Below the pieces are notes generated by a model that searched no databases, was not told the origin of the DNA, and worked only from the letters and a program-made list of their open reading frames with translations. Shown here piece after piece: positions 25,837-35,166 of a stretch of 64,000 nt of DNA (position 1 is its first letter; every line of letters starts with the position of its first letter). Where the stretch lies: contig CM068547.1 of the NCBI GenBank assembly GCA_035048495.1, positions 19,227,913 to 19,291,912 on the forward strand. The letters run 5' to 3'. The DNA comes from Euptelea pleiosperma (Eukaryota > Streptophyta > Magnoliopsida > Ranunculales > Eupteleaceae). A program made the translations under genes and the position numbers.

Positions 25837-26579
25837 GTGACTTTTTCGCAATCGGACCTCGTAATTGGTCTCAAACTCTTCCATTACTATTGTTTCAACA
25901 CATTTGAAGTGTTAGAACAAGATTCGTGATAGTCAAAAACCGTTTGCTCCATCCGTGCGTCAACGTCTCAAATTGGACACAGTTTGTGTGTTATATTCCG
26001 AAGCCAATAACTTGTGACTTTTTCGCAACCGGACCTCGTAATTGGACTCAAACTCTTCCATTACTATTGTTTCAACACATTTGAAGTGTTAGAACAAGAT
26101 TCGTGATAGTCGAAACAAGTTAGCTCCATCCGTGCGTCAACGTCTAAAATTGGACTCAGTTTGTGTGTTACATTCCGAAGCTTATAACTTGTGACTTTTT
26201 CGCAACCAGACCTCATAATTAGACCCAAACTCTTCCATTACTATTGTTTCAATAGATTTGAATTGTTGGAACAGTATTTGGGACAGTCAAAATAACTTAC
26301 CTCCATCCGTGCGTCGAAGTCTCAAATTGGACTTAGTTTGTGTGTTACGTTCCTAAGCCTATAACTTGTGACTTTTTCGCAATCAGACCTCGTAATTTTA
26401 CTCAAACTCTTCCATTATTATTGTTTCAACCCATTTGAAGTATTGGAACAAGATTCGGGACAGGCAAAACAAGTTAGCTACATTCGTGCGTCAACGTCTA
26501 AAATTGGACACAGTTTGTGTGTTACATTCCGAAGCCAATAACTTTTGACTTTTTCGCAACCGGACCTCGTGATTGGACT
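25837..26579 (+). repeat. K-A-B-C-I block, copy 3, interrupted by the LTR
   Basis: Starts exactly 3,540 bp (20 monomers) after copy 2. Its I monomer begins at 26545, breaks at 26579 and resumes at 29721, ending at 29867. It is the only copy occupied by the LTR. Confidence 0.85.
26575..26579 (+). repeat. Target site duplication, left copy (GGACT)
   Basis: GGACT immediately precedes the TG end of the LTR. It belongs to the satellite word ATTGGACTCA at monomer positions 31-35. The unoccupied equivalents of this monomer, starting at 2831, 23005, 32868, 38353, 44370, 48440, 50741 and 54103, carry GGACT once. Confidence 0.92.
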
Positions 26580-26587
26580 TGATATTC

Positions 26588-26839
26588 GCTCAAAAGTGCT
26601 TATTTTAAGCAATTATCCTGTTAGCGTTATTGCATTCTCCTACGTAAAATACTCTATTTACCTACTTTTCTACGTAAGAGTCTCTTCTGTTGCGTAGAAC
26701 ACACTTTTCTGGACGAAATGGTATATTTGCATGCATTAAACACATTTTCAGAAGTCTAGACATTGAGTCGTTCTGATAAAGTCTCATTACGCGCTTCTTC
26801 TGTCGCAGGAAACCCCGATGGGACGATTCTCGAGACTTG
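26588..26839 (+). other. 5' part of LTR without recognised elements
   Basis: About 250 bp of unique-looking AT-rich DNA follows the LTR start. It contains CTACGTAA-like words at 26640 and 26671 (TACGTA, the core of ACGT-type bZIP sites). I see no open frame or repeat. Confidence 0.5.
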
Positions 26840-27426
26840 TGGGCCCAAATCGATCATGAGAGCCCATTATCAAAGCTTAAAGAGCCCACATGCTATGACT
26901 AGAAGATATGGGCCAAATATGGGCTGAATAAGAGGACCATAAAGTCGGCCCAAAGAACGAAGAGAGCAGGAGAGCCAATGACCAAGAGACGGACCAAAGC
27001 GTTTAAAGCCACATGAGTCAGCAAAGAATGATAGTCGACTCTACTGGAGAAGCGTGAGGATGGTCACAGTGAAGAACAGGGTTCCAGACCCTCCGCCAGT
27101 GCTTTTTTCCATTTTTTTTTTATACTTTTTCTCTCATCTCTCCTTATTCTCTCTCTCTCTTCATCTCTCGGTCCTCGAATCTACTGACCTAACCCCAGAA
27201 CTCCTGCCCATCGGCTCTATCTCATCTCCCTTAGCTTTCTGACCGTTGGATCTTCCATCGGACCGTTGGATCTTCAATCGGACCGTTGGATCTCTCTAGA
27301 TCCGTCGATCTACCAATCTGGGTCCCAATCAAGTCACCATCCATCCGATCGCCATCAGAATGTCTGTCACATCATCTTGTGAGACGATGGACATCATCAG
27401 TCCATGTGGGCCAATAGCCGGGCCCA
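26840..27426 (+). promoter_or_regulatory. Cluster of TGGGCC/T (site II-like) words in LTR U3
   Basis: Eight TGGGCC/T words or their complements lie in under 600 bp: palindromic TGGGCCCA at 26840-26847, AGCCCA at 26861 and 26883, TGGGCC at 26909, TGGGCT at 26920, GGCCCA at 26947, TGGGCC at 27407, and GGCCCA at 27421. In plants such site II elements bind TCP factors in promoters of cell-cycle and ribosomal genes. That they regulate this LTR is inference from motif density and position upstream of the TATA box. Confidence 0.45.
27241..27292 (+). repeat. 20-bp short tandem repeat, 2.6 copies, in LTR
   Basis: GACCGTTGGATCTTCCATCG at 27241-27260 is repeated at 27261-27280 with one change (CAATCG) and again, incompletely, at 27281-27292. 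It lies in the U3-like part of the LTR, where small tandem repeats often act as enhancers. No function is shown by the sequence. Confidence 0.85.
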
Positions 27427-27452
27427 TCATCATTGACCCGCTGTCCGACCAG

Positions 27453-27509
27453 TTAGTGGACCCCGTGAATTTCAAAATAATTTTAATTAAAAAATGGGGG
27501 GTCCACTAA
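27453..27509. repeat. Inverted repeat with 12-bp perfect arms
   Basis: TTAGTGGACCCC (27453-27464) is matched by its reverse complement GGGGTCCACTAA (27498-27509), separated by 33 bp of AT-rich DNA. A second small dyad, TGGGGA-GAT-TCCCCA, follows at 27511-27525. Both lie about 100-170 bp upstream of the TATA box. The arms could extrude as a hairpin or serve as paired binding sites; both are inference. Confidence 0.8.
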
Positions 27510-27546
27510 TTGGGGAGATTCCCCATAGAAAAGTAGTGTTTTACTT

Positions 27547-27567
27547 AAAAAAAAAAAAAAAAAAAAA
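27547..27567 (+). repeat. Poly(A) tract of 21 bases inside LTR
   Basis: An uninterrupted run of 21 A is followed by TTAATATTTTTTTTTATTTCC. It is 60-80 bp upstream of the TATA box. It lies in the middle of the LTR and not at its end, so it is not the tail of a retroposed transcript. Poly(dA:dT) tracts of this kind exclude nucleosomes and are common in promoters. Confidence 0.85.
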
Positions 27568-27594
27568 TTAATATTTTTTTTTATTTCCTAAAAA

Positions 27595-27622
27595 TCCTAA
27601 TTTCCATTAATGGAAATTAGGA
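27595..27622. repeat. Perfect 28-bp palindrome just upstream of TATA box
   Basis: The half-site TCCTAATTTCCATT (27595-27608) is followed directly by its exact reverse complement AATGGAAATTAGGA (27609-27622), with no loop. It ends 3 bp before TATATAAA. The position suggests a dimeric factor site or core-promoter element of the LTR; that role is inferred. Confidence 0.85.
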
Positions 27623-27625
27623 GCT

Positions 27626-27633
27626 TATATAAA
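27626..27633 (+). promoter_or_regulatory. TATA box of the LTR promoter
   Basis: TATATAAA sits within CTTATATAAAGGG, a good plant TATA context, and is followed about 30 bp on by CAAACCCTAATC, where transcription would be expected to start. The DNA after it becomes strongly pyrimidine-rich (27655-27775), as in many plant 5' leaders. This sets the plus orientation of the LTR and the U3/R boundary near 27655-27665. Confidence 0.7.
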
Positions 27634-27654
27634 GGGGGAAGGAGGGGGACAAAC

Positions 27655-27780
27655 CCTAATCTCCTAATCCCTCTCCTCCTCTCCTTTCCCCAAAACTTCC
27701 CCCCCACATTTGCCCTTCTTCCCCCTCCTTCTTCTCCCCTTCTTCCTTCTCGTCTTCTTCATCTTCTTCATTTTCTTTAC
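27655..27780 (+). other. Pyrimidine-rich putative leader after the LTR promoter
   Basis: About 125 bp is made mostly of C and T (CCTCTCCTCC, CTTCTTCC, TTCATCTTCTTC), beginning with the common plant leader word AAACCCTAAT. It would form the first part of the R region or leader of an LTR transcript. Open frames on the minus strand here are Glu/Lys-rich mirror images of the CT bias and are not genes. Confidence 0.5.
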
Positions 27781-27804
27781 CGGAGTTGCAGCCTGCAACT
27801 CCGG
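27780..27804. repeat. Inverted repeat, 12-bp arms, 1-bp centre
   Basis: CCGGAGTTGCAG (27780-27791) and CTGCAACTCCGG (27793-27804) are exact reverse complements around a single C. An outer TACCGG/CCGGTA pairing (27778-27783 with 27805-27810) overlaps it. In RNA this would be a strong hairpin close to the 5' end of the predicted transcript. Confidence 0.8.
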
Positions 27805-28491
27805 CCGGTAGCAACAACAGCCATCTCTTACACCTGCTGCTCCCTGTGCGAGAATGGCCTGCATGACCCCACAGCAGGTTCACGGCCTGCAACCATGGCA
27901 TGCCGTTCACCCTTTCACCACCCTTCTACCTGCAACTCACTATGACGGTCATGGATTCCTCCACCGTTGGAGCACCCTGCTCCCACTCTTAACAGCCACC
28001 CTCGGGTTGGTCTCTTCCACGCTGCTACACCAATTGCGCACCTGCAACTCTAGGCAGCACTTCTCCACCATCAACACCTCACTCCTCACCTTTGAACCTG
28101 CACATCCTCTTGTCGTGGGTGATCTTCAACAATACTCCAACAACGTTCCCCATTGACACGATCTGGTTGCATCACCTGCAACCAGGATCTTCATCTTCTC
28201 CGGTATCTTCTTGGCCGGACTGGTACTCTTCAAGAATCAAGAGCAGCAACCTTGCTGCCCTCTTGATCTTTACGGTTCAGATCCGCTCCAAACATCACCT
28301 GCTGGTGCGCTTCTTCCTCTCCCTCCATCACCGTGGTCTTCACCATCCTGCCAGATTGGTTTGAAACTAGTCATCAACGTCTTGGAGACCTTCAACTCCG
28401 GTCACCGGCCTCATCAACGAGTTGCAGACCATGGAGCTACCGCCCTCAACTCCTTGCAAGACAAATCTTCTTCTCCTTCCACTAGTTGCAG
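27785..28491. repeat. Dispersed CTGCAAC / GTTGCAG words in LTR
   Basis: The 7-mer CTGCAAC or its complement occurs eight times: GTTGCAG at 27785, CTGCAAC at 27793, 27887, 27930, 28042 and 28176, then GTTGCAG at 28421 and 28485. Spacing is irregular, so it is not a tandem array. The excess is visible by eye and its cause is unknown. Confidence 0.6.
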
Positions 28492-29014
28492 GTCCGACTC
28501 CACATCTTATAACAGCCAAACAGCACACCTTCAAACCATTCTCACCGGTGACACCTTACACCTCCAGCCAACGGGTTGCATTCCAGCAACTCTCCATCGT
28601 GCACTACCACACCCAGGTGCTTGGCTGCCACATCCATTGCGATCCACAGCTGCATGTGTATGCGCTCCTCCCTCTCTTTCATCTCTCCACCACACCGCTG
28701 CTCCTCCTTCACGGCCTGTACAAGACGCTGCGTCCCACGTTGCTAGATGGTCCACATCTCGATCTGTTCTTGTAGCAGAACTTAGCCTACAACTAGCCGA
28801 GCTCACTCTCCTTGTTGGCCATAGCAGTCTGCAAACGCACTCTACAACCTCAAGCACAAACATGGTGTTGGGACTTGCAAATGGCACCTACAGACTTCTT
28901 TCAGAACTTACCTCCGTGCACCACTTTGCACATGCTCACCATCAAGGCTTATCTATGCATCACTTTGCACGCTTGATCACCACCGAATCCAAGCATTTTG
29001 GTAAGTCGAGGTAG
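28211..29014 (+). other. Unrecognised 267-codon open frame inside LTR
   Basis: An ATG-started frame of 267 codons runs from the middle of the LTR to a TAG just past a splice-donor-like sequence. The predicted peptide is rich in Ser, Thr, His, Pro and Leu, with runs such as HRALPHPGAW. I see no retroviral domain, zinc knuckle, DxG protease or integrase motif, no signal peptide and no clear membrane segment. Competing frames of about 100 codons overlap it on both strands, which suggests that the GC- and C-rich composition, with few stop codons, produces them by chance. An LTR-encoded accessory protein cannot be excluded, but I do not call it a gene. Confidence 0.15.
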
Positions 29015-29643
29015 TTCTCTCTCTACCTTATTCTCTTTCTCTCTCTATCATTTCCATCTTTCTCAACTTTTCTTTCTCTAGAATCACCTTTCCATAATTT
29101 TCTCTCTCTTATTTCTTACTTTCTCTCTCTAAAAACATGTTCTCTTTCAAGGGTTCATTTTCTCTCTCTAGGGTTAGTGAGATTCTCTCTCTAGACTCCC
29201 CAGGCTGATCGCCTTTTTGCACCGCCGACTCCGTTCGGTGAATGCAAGAGGGTGAGTTTTTCTCTCACCTCTACCTTGTCGGCCGGTAAACGACCGAGGT
29301 GTGAAAATTCTCTCTCTACCTTCTTCCTCTCTCTCTAAAATCTCTTTTTACATGCTTTCTTACATGCTTTCTAGAATAGATTTACCGCTTTATTTATTTC
29401 TGTCATTTATTTCATGTAAGCAACAGTTTGATTAATGCAATTTGATTTCGATAATTTTAGTCTTCTCTGGATCTTATTTGGATGTGTTTTAAATCGACTC
29501 GCCCTTCTCATCTCTTCCATCATTCTCCTTTTTCTCTTGTATATTATCTGTCATTTTATGTTCTTATTCGCGCTAATCCGACTAATCCCGAGTGCGGATC
29601 GACATCCGACACGAATCCCTATACAAATCTATCAATTTTGCAG
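29001..29643 (+). other. Possible leader intron in LTR (GT..AG, 643 bp)
   Basis: A good donor, CATTTTG|GTAAGTC at 29001, is followed by CT- and T-rich DNA and by a good acceptor, CAATTTTGCAG|GATAATC, ending at 29643. The intervening part from 29370 is AT-rich, as plant introns are. A second donor-like site, AGAGG|GTGAGTTTT, lies at 29252. Splicing here would remove most of the 3' part of the LTR transcript leader. This is prediction by eye only. Confidence 0.3.
29014..29340 (+). repeat. CT-rich low-complexity stretch in LTR
   Basis: Repeated TCTCTCTCT words, broken by short spacers, occur throughout (29018-29027, 29033-29047, 29100-29110, 29160-29168, 29182-29192, 29308-29318). The spacer at 29195-29255 is GC-richer. 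No gene is seen. Confidence 0.75.
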
Positions 29644-29720
29644 GATAATCGGATAAAAATTACAAATCTTGTTGAAGTTAGGGTTTCCGTAACCAACGAC
29701 GCGGAAAAAGCCTATTTTCA
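29341..29720 (+). other. 3' part of LTR (U5-like), no gene
   Basis: AT-rich DNA leads to the CA end of the LTR. Two overlapping frames of 73 and 129 codons occur here. The longer one reads out of the LTR into the satellite and stops there, which shows it is fortuitous. I did not find a canonical AATAAA. Confidence 0.5.
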
Positions 29721-29725
29721 GGACT
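29721..29725 (+). repeat. Target site duplication, right copy (GGACT)
   Basis: GGACT follows the CA end of the LTR and leads straight into the rest of the interrupted I-type monomer. It is identical to the left copy, so the site has not been rearranged since insertion. Confidence 0.92.
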
Positions 29726-31628
29726 CAAACTCTTGTATTACTATTGTTTCAACACATTTGATGTGTTGGAACAAGATTCGGGACGGTCAAAACAAGTTAG
29801 CTCCATCCGTACGTCAACGTCTCAAATTGGACTCAGTTTCTGTGTTGCATTCCGAAGCCTATAACTTGTGACTTTTTCGCAACCGGACCTCGTAATTGGA
29901 CTCAAACTCTTCCATTACTATTGTTTCAACAGATTTGAAGTGTTGGAACAAGATTCGGGACAGTCGAAACAAGTTAGCTCCATCCGTGCGTCAATGTCTT
30001 TAATTGGACTCAATTTGTGTGTTACATTCCGAAGCCTATAACTTGTGACTTTTTCGCAACCGGACCTCCTAATTAGACTCATACTCTTCCATTACTATTG
30101 TTTCAACATATTTGAAGTGTTGGAACAAGATTCGGGATAGTTGAAACAAGTTAGCTCCATCCGTTCGTCAACGTCTCAAATTGGACTCAGTTTCTATGTT
30201 ACATTCTGAAGCCTATAACTTGTGACTTTTTCGCAACCGGACCTCATAATTAGACTCAAACTCTTCCATTACTATTGTTTCAATAGATTTGAAGTGTTGG
30301 AACAATATTTGGGACAGTCGAAACAAGTTTGCTCCATCCGTACATCAACTTCTCAAATTGGACTCAGTTTCTCTGTTGCATTCCGAAGCCTATAACTTGT
30401 GACTTTTTCGCAACCGGACCTCGTGATTGGACTCAAACTCTTCTATTACTATTATTTCAACACATTTGAAGTGTTGAAACAAGATTCGGGACAGTCAAAA
30501 CAAGTTAGGTCCATCCGTTCGTCAACGTCTCAAATTGGACTCAGTTTGTGTGTTACGTTCCGAACCCTATTACTTGTGACTTTTACGCAACTGGAACTCG
30601 TAATTAGACTCGAATTCTTCCATTACTATTGTTTCAACACATTTGAAGTGTTGGAACAAGCTTCGGGACAGTCGAAACAAGTTAGCTCCATCCGTTCGTC
30701 AACGTCTCAAATTGGACTCAGTTTGTGTGTTACATTCCGAAGCCTATAACTTGTGACTTTTTCGCAACCGGACCTCATAATTAGACTCATACTCTTCCAT
30801 TACTATTGTTTCAACATATTTGAAGAGTTGGAACAAGATTCGGAATAGTCGAAACAAGTTAGCTCCATCCGTTCGTCAACGTCTCAAATTGGACTCAGTT
30901 TCTGTGTTACATTCCGAAGCCTATAACTTGTGACTATTTCGCAACCGGACCTAATAATGAGACTCCATTACTATTGTTTCAACAGATTTGAAGTGTTGGA
31001 ACAATATTTGGGACAGTCGAAACAAGTTTGCTCCATCCGTACATCAACTTCTCAAATTGGACTCAGTTTCTCTGTTGCATTCCGAAGCCTATAACTTGTG
31101 ACTTTTTCGCAACCGGACCTCGTGATTGGACTCAAACTCTTCTATTACTATTGTTTCAACAGATTTGAAGTGTTGGAACAAGATTCGGAACAGTCGAAAC
31201 AAGTTAGCTACATTAGTGCGTCAACGTCTCAAATTGGACACAGTTTGTGTGTTGCATTCCGAAGCCAATAACTTGTGACTTTTTCGCAACCGGACCTCGT
31301 AATTGGACTCAAACTCTTGTATTACTATTGTTTCAACACAGTTGATGTGTTGGAACAAGATTCGGGACGGTCAAAACAAGTTAGCTCCATCCGTACGTCA
31401 ACGTCTCAAATTGGACTCAGTTTCTGTGTTGCATTCCGAAGCCTATAACTTGTGACTTTTTCGCAACCGGACCTCGTGATTGGACTCAAACTCTTCTATT
31501 ACTATTGTTTCAACACATTTGAAGTGTTGAAACAAGATTCGGGACAGTCAAAACAAGTTAGCTCCATCCGTTCGTCAACGTCTAAAATTGGACTCAGTTT
31601 GTGTGTTACGTTCCGAACCCTATAACGT

Positions 31629-34600
31629 GTGACTTTTTCGCAACTGGAACTCGTAATTAGACTCGAATTGTTCCATTACTATTGTTTCAACACATTTGAA
31701 GTGTTGGAACAAAATTCGGGACAGTCGAAACAAGATAGCTCCATCCGTTCGTCAACGTCTCAAATTGGACTCAGTTTGTGTGTTACATTCCGAAGCCTAT
31801 TACTTGTGACTTTTTCGCAACCGGACCTCATAATTAGACTCAAACTCTTCCATTACTATTGTTTCAACAGATTTGAAGTGTTGGAACAAGATTCGGGACA
31901 GTCGAAACAAGTTAGGTCCATCCGTGCGTCAATGTCTTTAATTGGACTCAGTTTGTGTGTTACATTCCGAAGCCCATAACTTGTGACTTTTTCGCAACCG
32001 GACCTCCTAATTAGACTCATACTCTTCCATTACTATTGTTTGACCATATTTGAAGTGTTGGAACAAGATTCGGGACAGTTGAAACAAGTTAGCTCCATCC
32101 GTTCGTCAACGTCTCAAATTGGACTCAGTTTCTATGTTACATTCTGAAGCCTATAACTTGTGACTTTTTCGCAATCGGACCTCGTAATTGGTCTCAAACT
32201 CTTCCATTACTATTGTTTCAACACATTTGAAGTGTTAGAACAAGATTCGTGATAGTCAAAAACCGTTTGCTCCATCCGTGCGCCAACGTCTCAAATTGGA
32301 CACAGTTTGTGTGTTATATTCCGAAGCCAATAACTTGTGACTTTTTCGCAACCGGACCTCGTAATTGGACTCAAACTCTTCCATTACTATTGTTTCAACA
32401 CATTTGAAGTGTTAGAACAAGATTCGTGATAGTCGAAACAAGTTAGCTCCATCCGTGCGTCAACGTCTAAAATTGGACTCAGTTTGTGTGTTACATTCCG
32501 AAGCTTATAACTTGTGACTTTTTCGCAACCAGACCTCATAATTAGACCCAAACTCTTCCATTACTATTGTTTCAATAGATTTGAATTGTTGGAACAGTAT
32601 TTTGGACAGTCAAAATAACTTACCTCCATCCGTGCGTCGAAGTCTCAAATTGGACTTAGTTTGTGTGTTACGTTCCTAAGCCTATAACTTGTGACTTTTT
32701 CGCAATCAGACCTCGTAATTTTACTCAAACTCTTCCATTATTATTGTTTCAACCCATTTGAAGTATTGGAACAAGATTCGGGACAGGCAAAACAAGTTAG
32801 CTACATTCGTGCGTCAACGTCTCAAATTGGACACAATTTGTGCGTTACATTCCGAAGCCAATAACTTTTGACTTTTTCGCAACCGGACCTCGTGATTGGA
32901 CTCAAACTCTTGTATTACTATTGTTTCAACACATTTGATGTGTTGGAACAAGATTCGGGACGGTCAAAACAAGTTAGCTCCATCCGTACGTCAACGTCTC
33001 AAATTGGACTCAGTTTCTGTGTTGCATTCCGAAGCCTATAACTTGTGACTTTTTCGCAACCGGACCTCGTAATTGGACTCAAACTCTTCCATTACTATTG
33101 TTTCAACAGATTTGAAGTGTTGGAACAAGATTCGGGACAGTCGAAACAAGTTAGCTCCATCCGTGCGTCAATGTCTTTAATTGGACTCAATTTGTGTGTT
33201 ACATTCCGAAGCCTATAACTTGTGACTTTTTCGCAACCGGACCTTCTAATTAGACTCATACTCTTCCATTACTATTGTTTCAACATATTTGAAGTGTTGG
33301 AACAAGATTCGGGATAGTTGAAACAAGTTAGCTCCATCCGTTCGTCAACGTCTCAAATTGGACTCAGTTTCTATGTTACATTCTGAAGCCTATAACTTGT
33401 GACTTTTTCGCAACCGGACCTCATAATTAGACTCAAACTCTTCCATTACTATTTATTCAACAGATTTGAAGTGTTGGAACAATATTTGGGACAGTCGAAA
33501 CAAGTTTGCTCCATCCGTACATCAACTTCTCAAATTGGACTCAGTTTCTCTGTTGCATTCCGAAGCCTATAACTTGTGACTTTTTCGCAACCGGACCTCG
33601 TGATTGGACTCAAACTCTTCTATTACTATTGTTTCAACACATTTGAAGTGTTGAAACAAGATTCGGACAGTCAAAACAAGTTAGGTCCATCCGTTCGTCA
33701 ACGTCTCAAATTGGACTCAGTTTGGGTGTTACGTTCCGAACCCTATTACTTGTGACTTTTTCGCAACTGGAACTCGTAATTAGACTCGAATTCTTCCATT
33801 ACTATTGTTTCAACACATTTGAAGTGTTGGAACAAGCTTCGGGACAATCGAAACAAGTTAGCTCCATCCGTTCGTCAACGTCTCAAATTGGACTCAGTTT
33901 GTGTGTTACATTCCGAAGCCTATAACTTGTGACTTTTTTGCAACCGGACCTCCTGATTGGACTCAAACTCTTCTATTACTATTGTTTCAACACATTTGAA
34001 GTGTTGAAACAAGATTCGGGACAGTCAAAACAAGTTAGGTCCATCCGTTCGTCAACGTCTCAAATTGGACTCAGTTTGTGTGTTACGTTCCGAACCCTAT
34101 TACTTGTGACTTTTTCGCAACTGGAACTCGTAATTAGACTCGAATTCTTCCATTACTATTGTTTCAACACATTTGAAGTGTTGGAACAAGCTTCGGGACA
34201 GTCGAAACAAGTTAGCTCCATCCGTTCGTAAACGTCTCAAATTGGACTCAGTTTGTGTGTTACATTCCGAAGCCTATAACTTGTGACTTTTGTGCAACCG
34301 GACCTCATAATTAGACTCATACTCTTCCATTACTATTGTTTCAACATATTTGAAGAGTTGGAACAAGATTCGGAACAGTCGAAACAAGTTAGCTCCATCC
34401 GTTCGTCAACGTCTCAAATTGGACTCAGTTTCTGTGTTACATTCCGAAGCCTATAACTTGTGACTTTTTCCCAACCGGACCTCATAATTAGACTCAAACT
34501 CTTCCATTACTATTGTTTCAACAGATTTGAAGTGTTGAAACAGGATTCGGGACAGTCAAAACAAGTTAGCTCCATCCGTTCATCAACGTCTAAAATTGGA

Positions 34601-34813
34601 CTCAGTTTGTGTGTTCCGTTCCGAACCCTATAACTTGTGACTTTTTCGCAACTGGAACACGTAATTAGACTCGAATTCTTCCATTACTATTGTTTCAACA
34701 CATTTGAAGTGTTGGAACAAGCTTCGGGACAGTTGAAACAAGTTAGCTCCATCCGTTCGTCAACGTCTCAAATTGGACTCAGTTTGTGTGTTACATTCCG
34801 AAGCCTATAACTT
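31629..34813 (+). repeat. 31-monomer shifted duplication, first copy
   Basis: About 18 monomers match 37114-40298 at a constant shift of 5,485 bp, including the E-type monomer at 31629/37114, block copies 4 and 5, the GTTTGGGTG monomer at 33576/39061 and TTTTCCCA at 34467/39952. Homology in register stops at about 34814/40299. Confidence 0.8.
32160..33044 (+). repeat. K-A-B-C-I block, copy 4
   Basis: First complete copy after the insertion. Private changes include GTGCGCCAACG at 32278 and ATTTTGGACAG at 32599. After removing the insertion and its duplicated target, it lies 18 monomers minus 9 bp from copy 3. The missing 9 bp are the deletion near 30960. Confidence 0.85.
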
Positions 34814-35166
34814 GTGACTTTTTCCCAACCGGACCTCATAATTAGACTCAAACTCTTCCATTACTATTGTTTCAACAGATTTGAAGTGTTGAAACAGGAT
34901 TCGGGACAGTCAAAACAAGTTAGCTCCATCCGTTCATCAACGTCTAAAATTGGACTCAGTTTGTGTGTTCCGTTCCGAACCCTATAACTTGTGACTTTTT
35001 CGCAACTGGAACACGTAATTAGACTCGAATTCTTCCATTACTATTGTTTCAACATATTTGAAGAGTTGGAACAAGATTCGGAAAGTCGAAACAAGTTAGC
35101 TCCATCCGTTCGTCAACGTCTCAAATTGGACTCAGTTTCTGTGTTACATTCCGAAGCCTATAACTT
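34460..35166 (+). repeat. Two-monomer tandem duplication ending in hybrid monomer
   Basis: Monomers starting at 34460 and 34637 are repeated at 34814 and 34991 (shift 354 bp). They share the rare words TTTTCCCAACC, AAACAGGATTC, GTGTTCCGTTCC and TGGAACACG. The last monomer switches from E to F in the middle (AACATATTTGAAGAGTTGG) and has lost 1 bp (GGAAAGTCG). Confidence 0.85.

Larger units (their letters stand above)
1..26579 (+). repeat. 177-bp satellite array, left arm (about 150 monomers)
   Basis: Head-to-tail monomers begin at GTGACTTTTTCGCAACCGG and recur at 1, 178, 355, 530, 707, 884, 1061 and so on. The spacing is 177 bp except where small indels occur, such as the 2-bp loss that puts a start at 530. 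Monomers are clearly homologous but differ by subtype-specific substitutions. Fixed landmarks are ATTGGACTCA at monomer positions 28-37 and again at 136-145, CTATTGTTTCAA near 50-61, and GATTCGGGACAG near 86-97. The monomer length is close to a nucleosomal repeat, as in many plant satellites. The family is not one I recognise. The arm ends inside a monomer that starts at 26545, cut at its position 35 by the LTR insertion. There is no gene in this stretch. Confidence 0.98.
26580..29720 (+). mobile_element. Solo LTR of a plant LTR retrotransposon, 3,141 bp
   Basis: The inserted block starts TGATATTCGC and ends CCTATTTTCA, so it has the TG...CA ends typical of LTRs, and GGACT flanks it on both sides. 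I found no second copy of its first or last bases inside it, no primer-binding site after a 5' LTR, no polypurine tract and no gag, protease, reverse transcriptase, RNase H or integrase motifs. This fits one LTR left after recombination between the two LTRs of a full element. The TATA box at 27626 sets the orientation as plus. About 1.05 kb of U3-like sequence precedes it and about 2.1 kb follows. LTRs this long are known in Ty3/Gypsy groups such as Tat/Ogre, but without coding domains that assignment is only a guess. A non-autonomous element with no terminal repeats is the less likely alternative. Confidence 0.85.

Noticed and set aside
27549..27567. Poly(A) tail of a retroposed gene or SINE
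   Set aside because: The tract is inside the element, upstream of a TATA box and far from either target duplication.
27656..27910. Minus-strand Glu/Lys-rich frames of 66 and 84 codons in the LTR
   Set aside because: They mirror the CT-rich plus strand. The composition is low-complexity, and they run against the TATA box orientation.
28531..28887. 118-codon minus-strand frame in the LTR
   Set aside because: It overlaps the longer plus-strand frame, has no recognisable domain, and fits chance in a stop-poor C-rich region.
26580..29720. Complete LTR retrotransposon with two LTRs
   Set aside because: I could not find the terminal sequences repeated inside the element, nor any primer-binding site, polypurine tract or coding domain.
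26580..29720. Helitron or DNA transposon
   Set aside because: The TG...CA ends with a 5-bp duplication fit LTR integration. There are no long terminal inverted repeats, and no A/T insertion with a CTRR end.
29482..29871. 129-codon frame spanning the LTR end
   Set aside because: It reads from the LTR through the target duplication into satellite, so it was created by the insertion.
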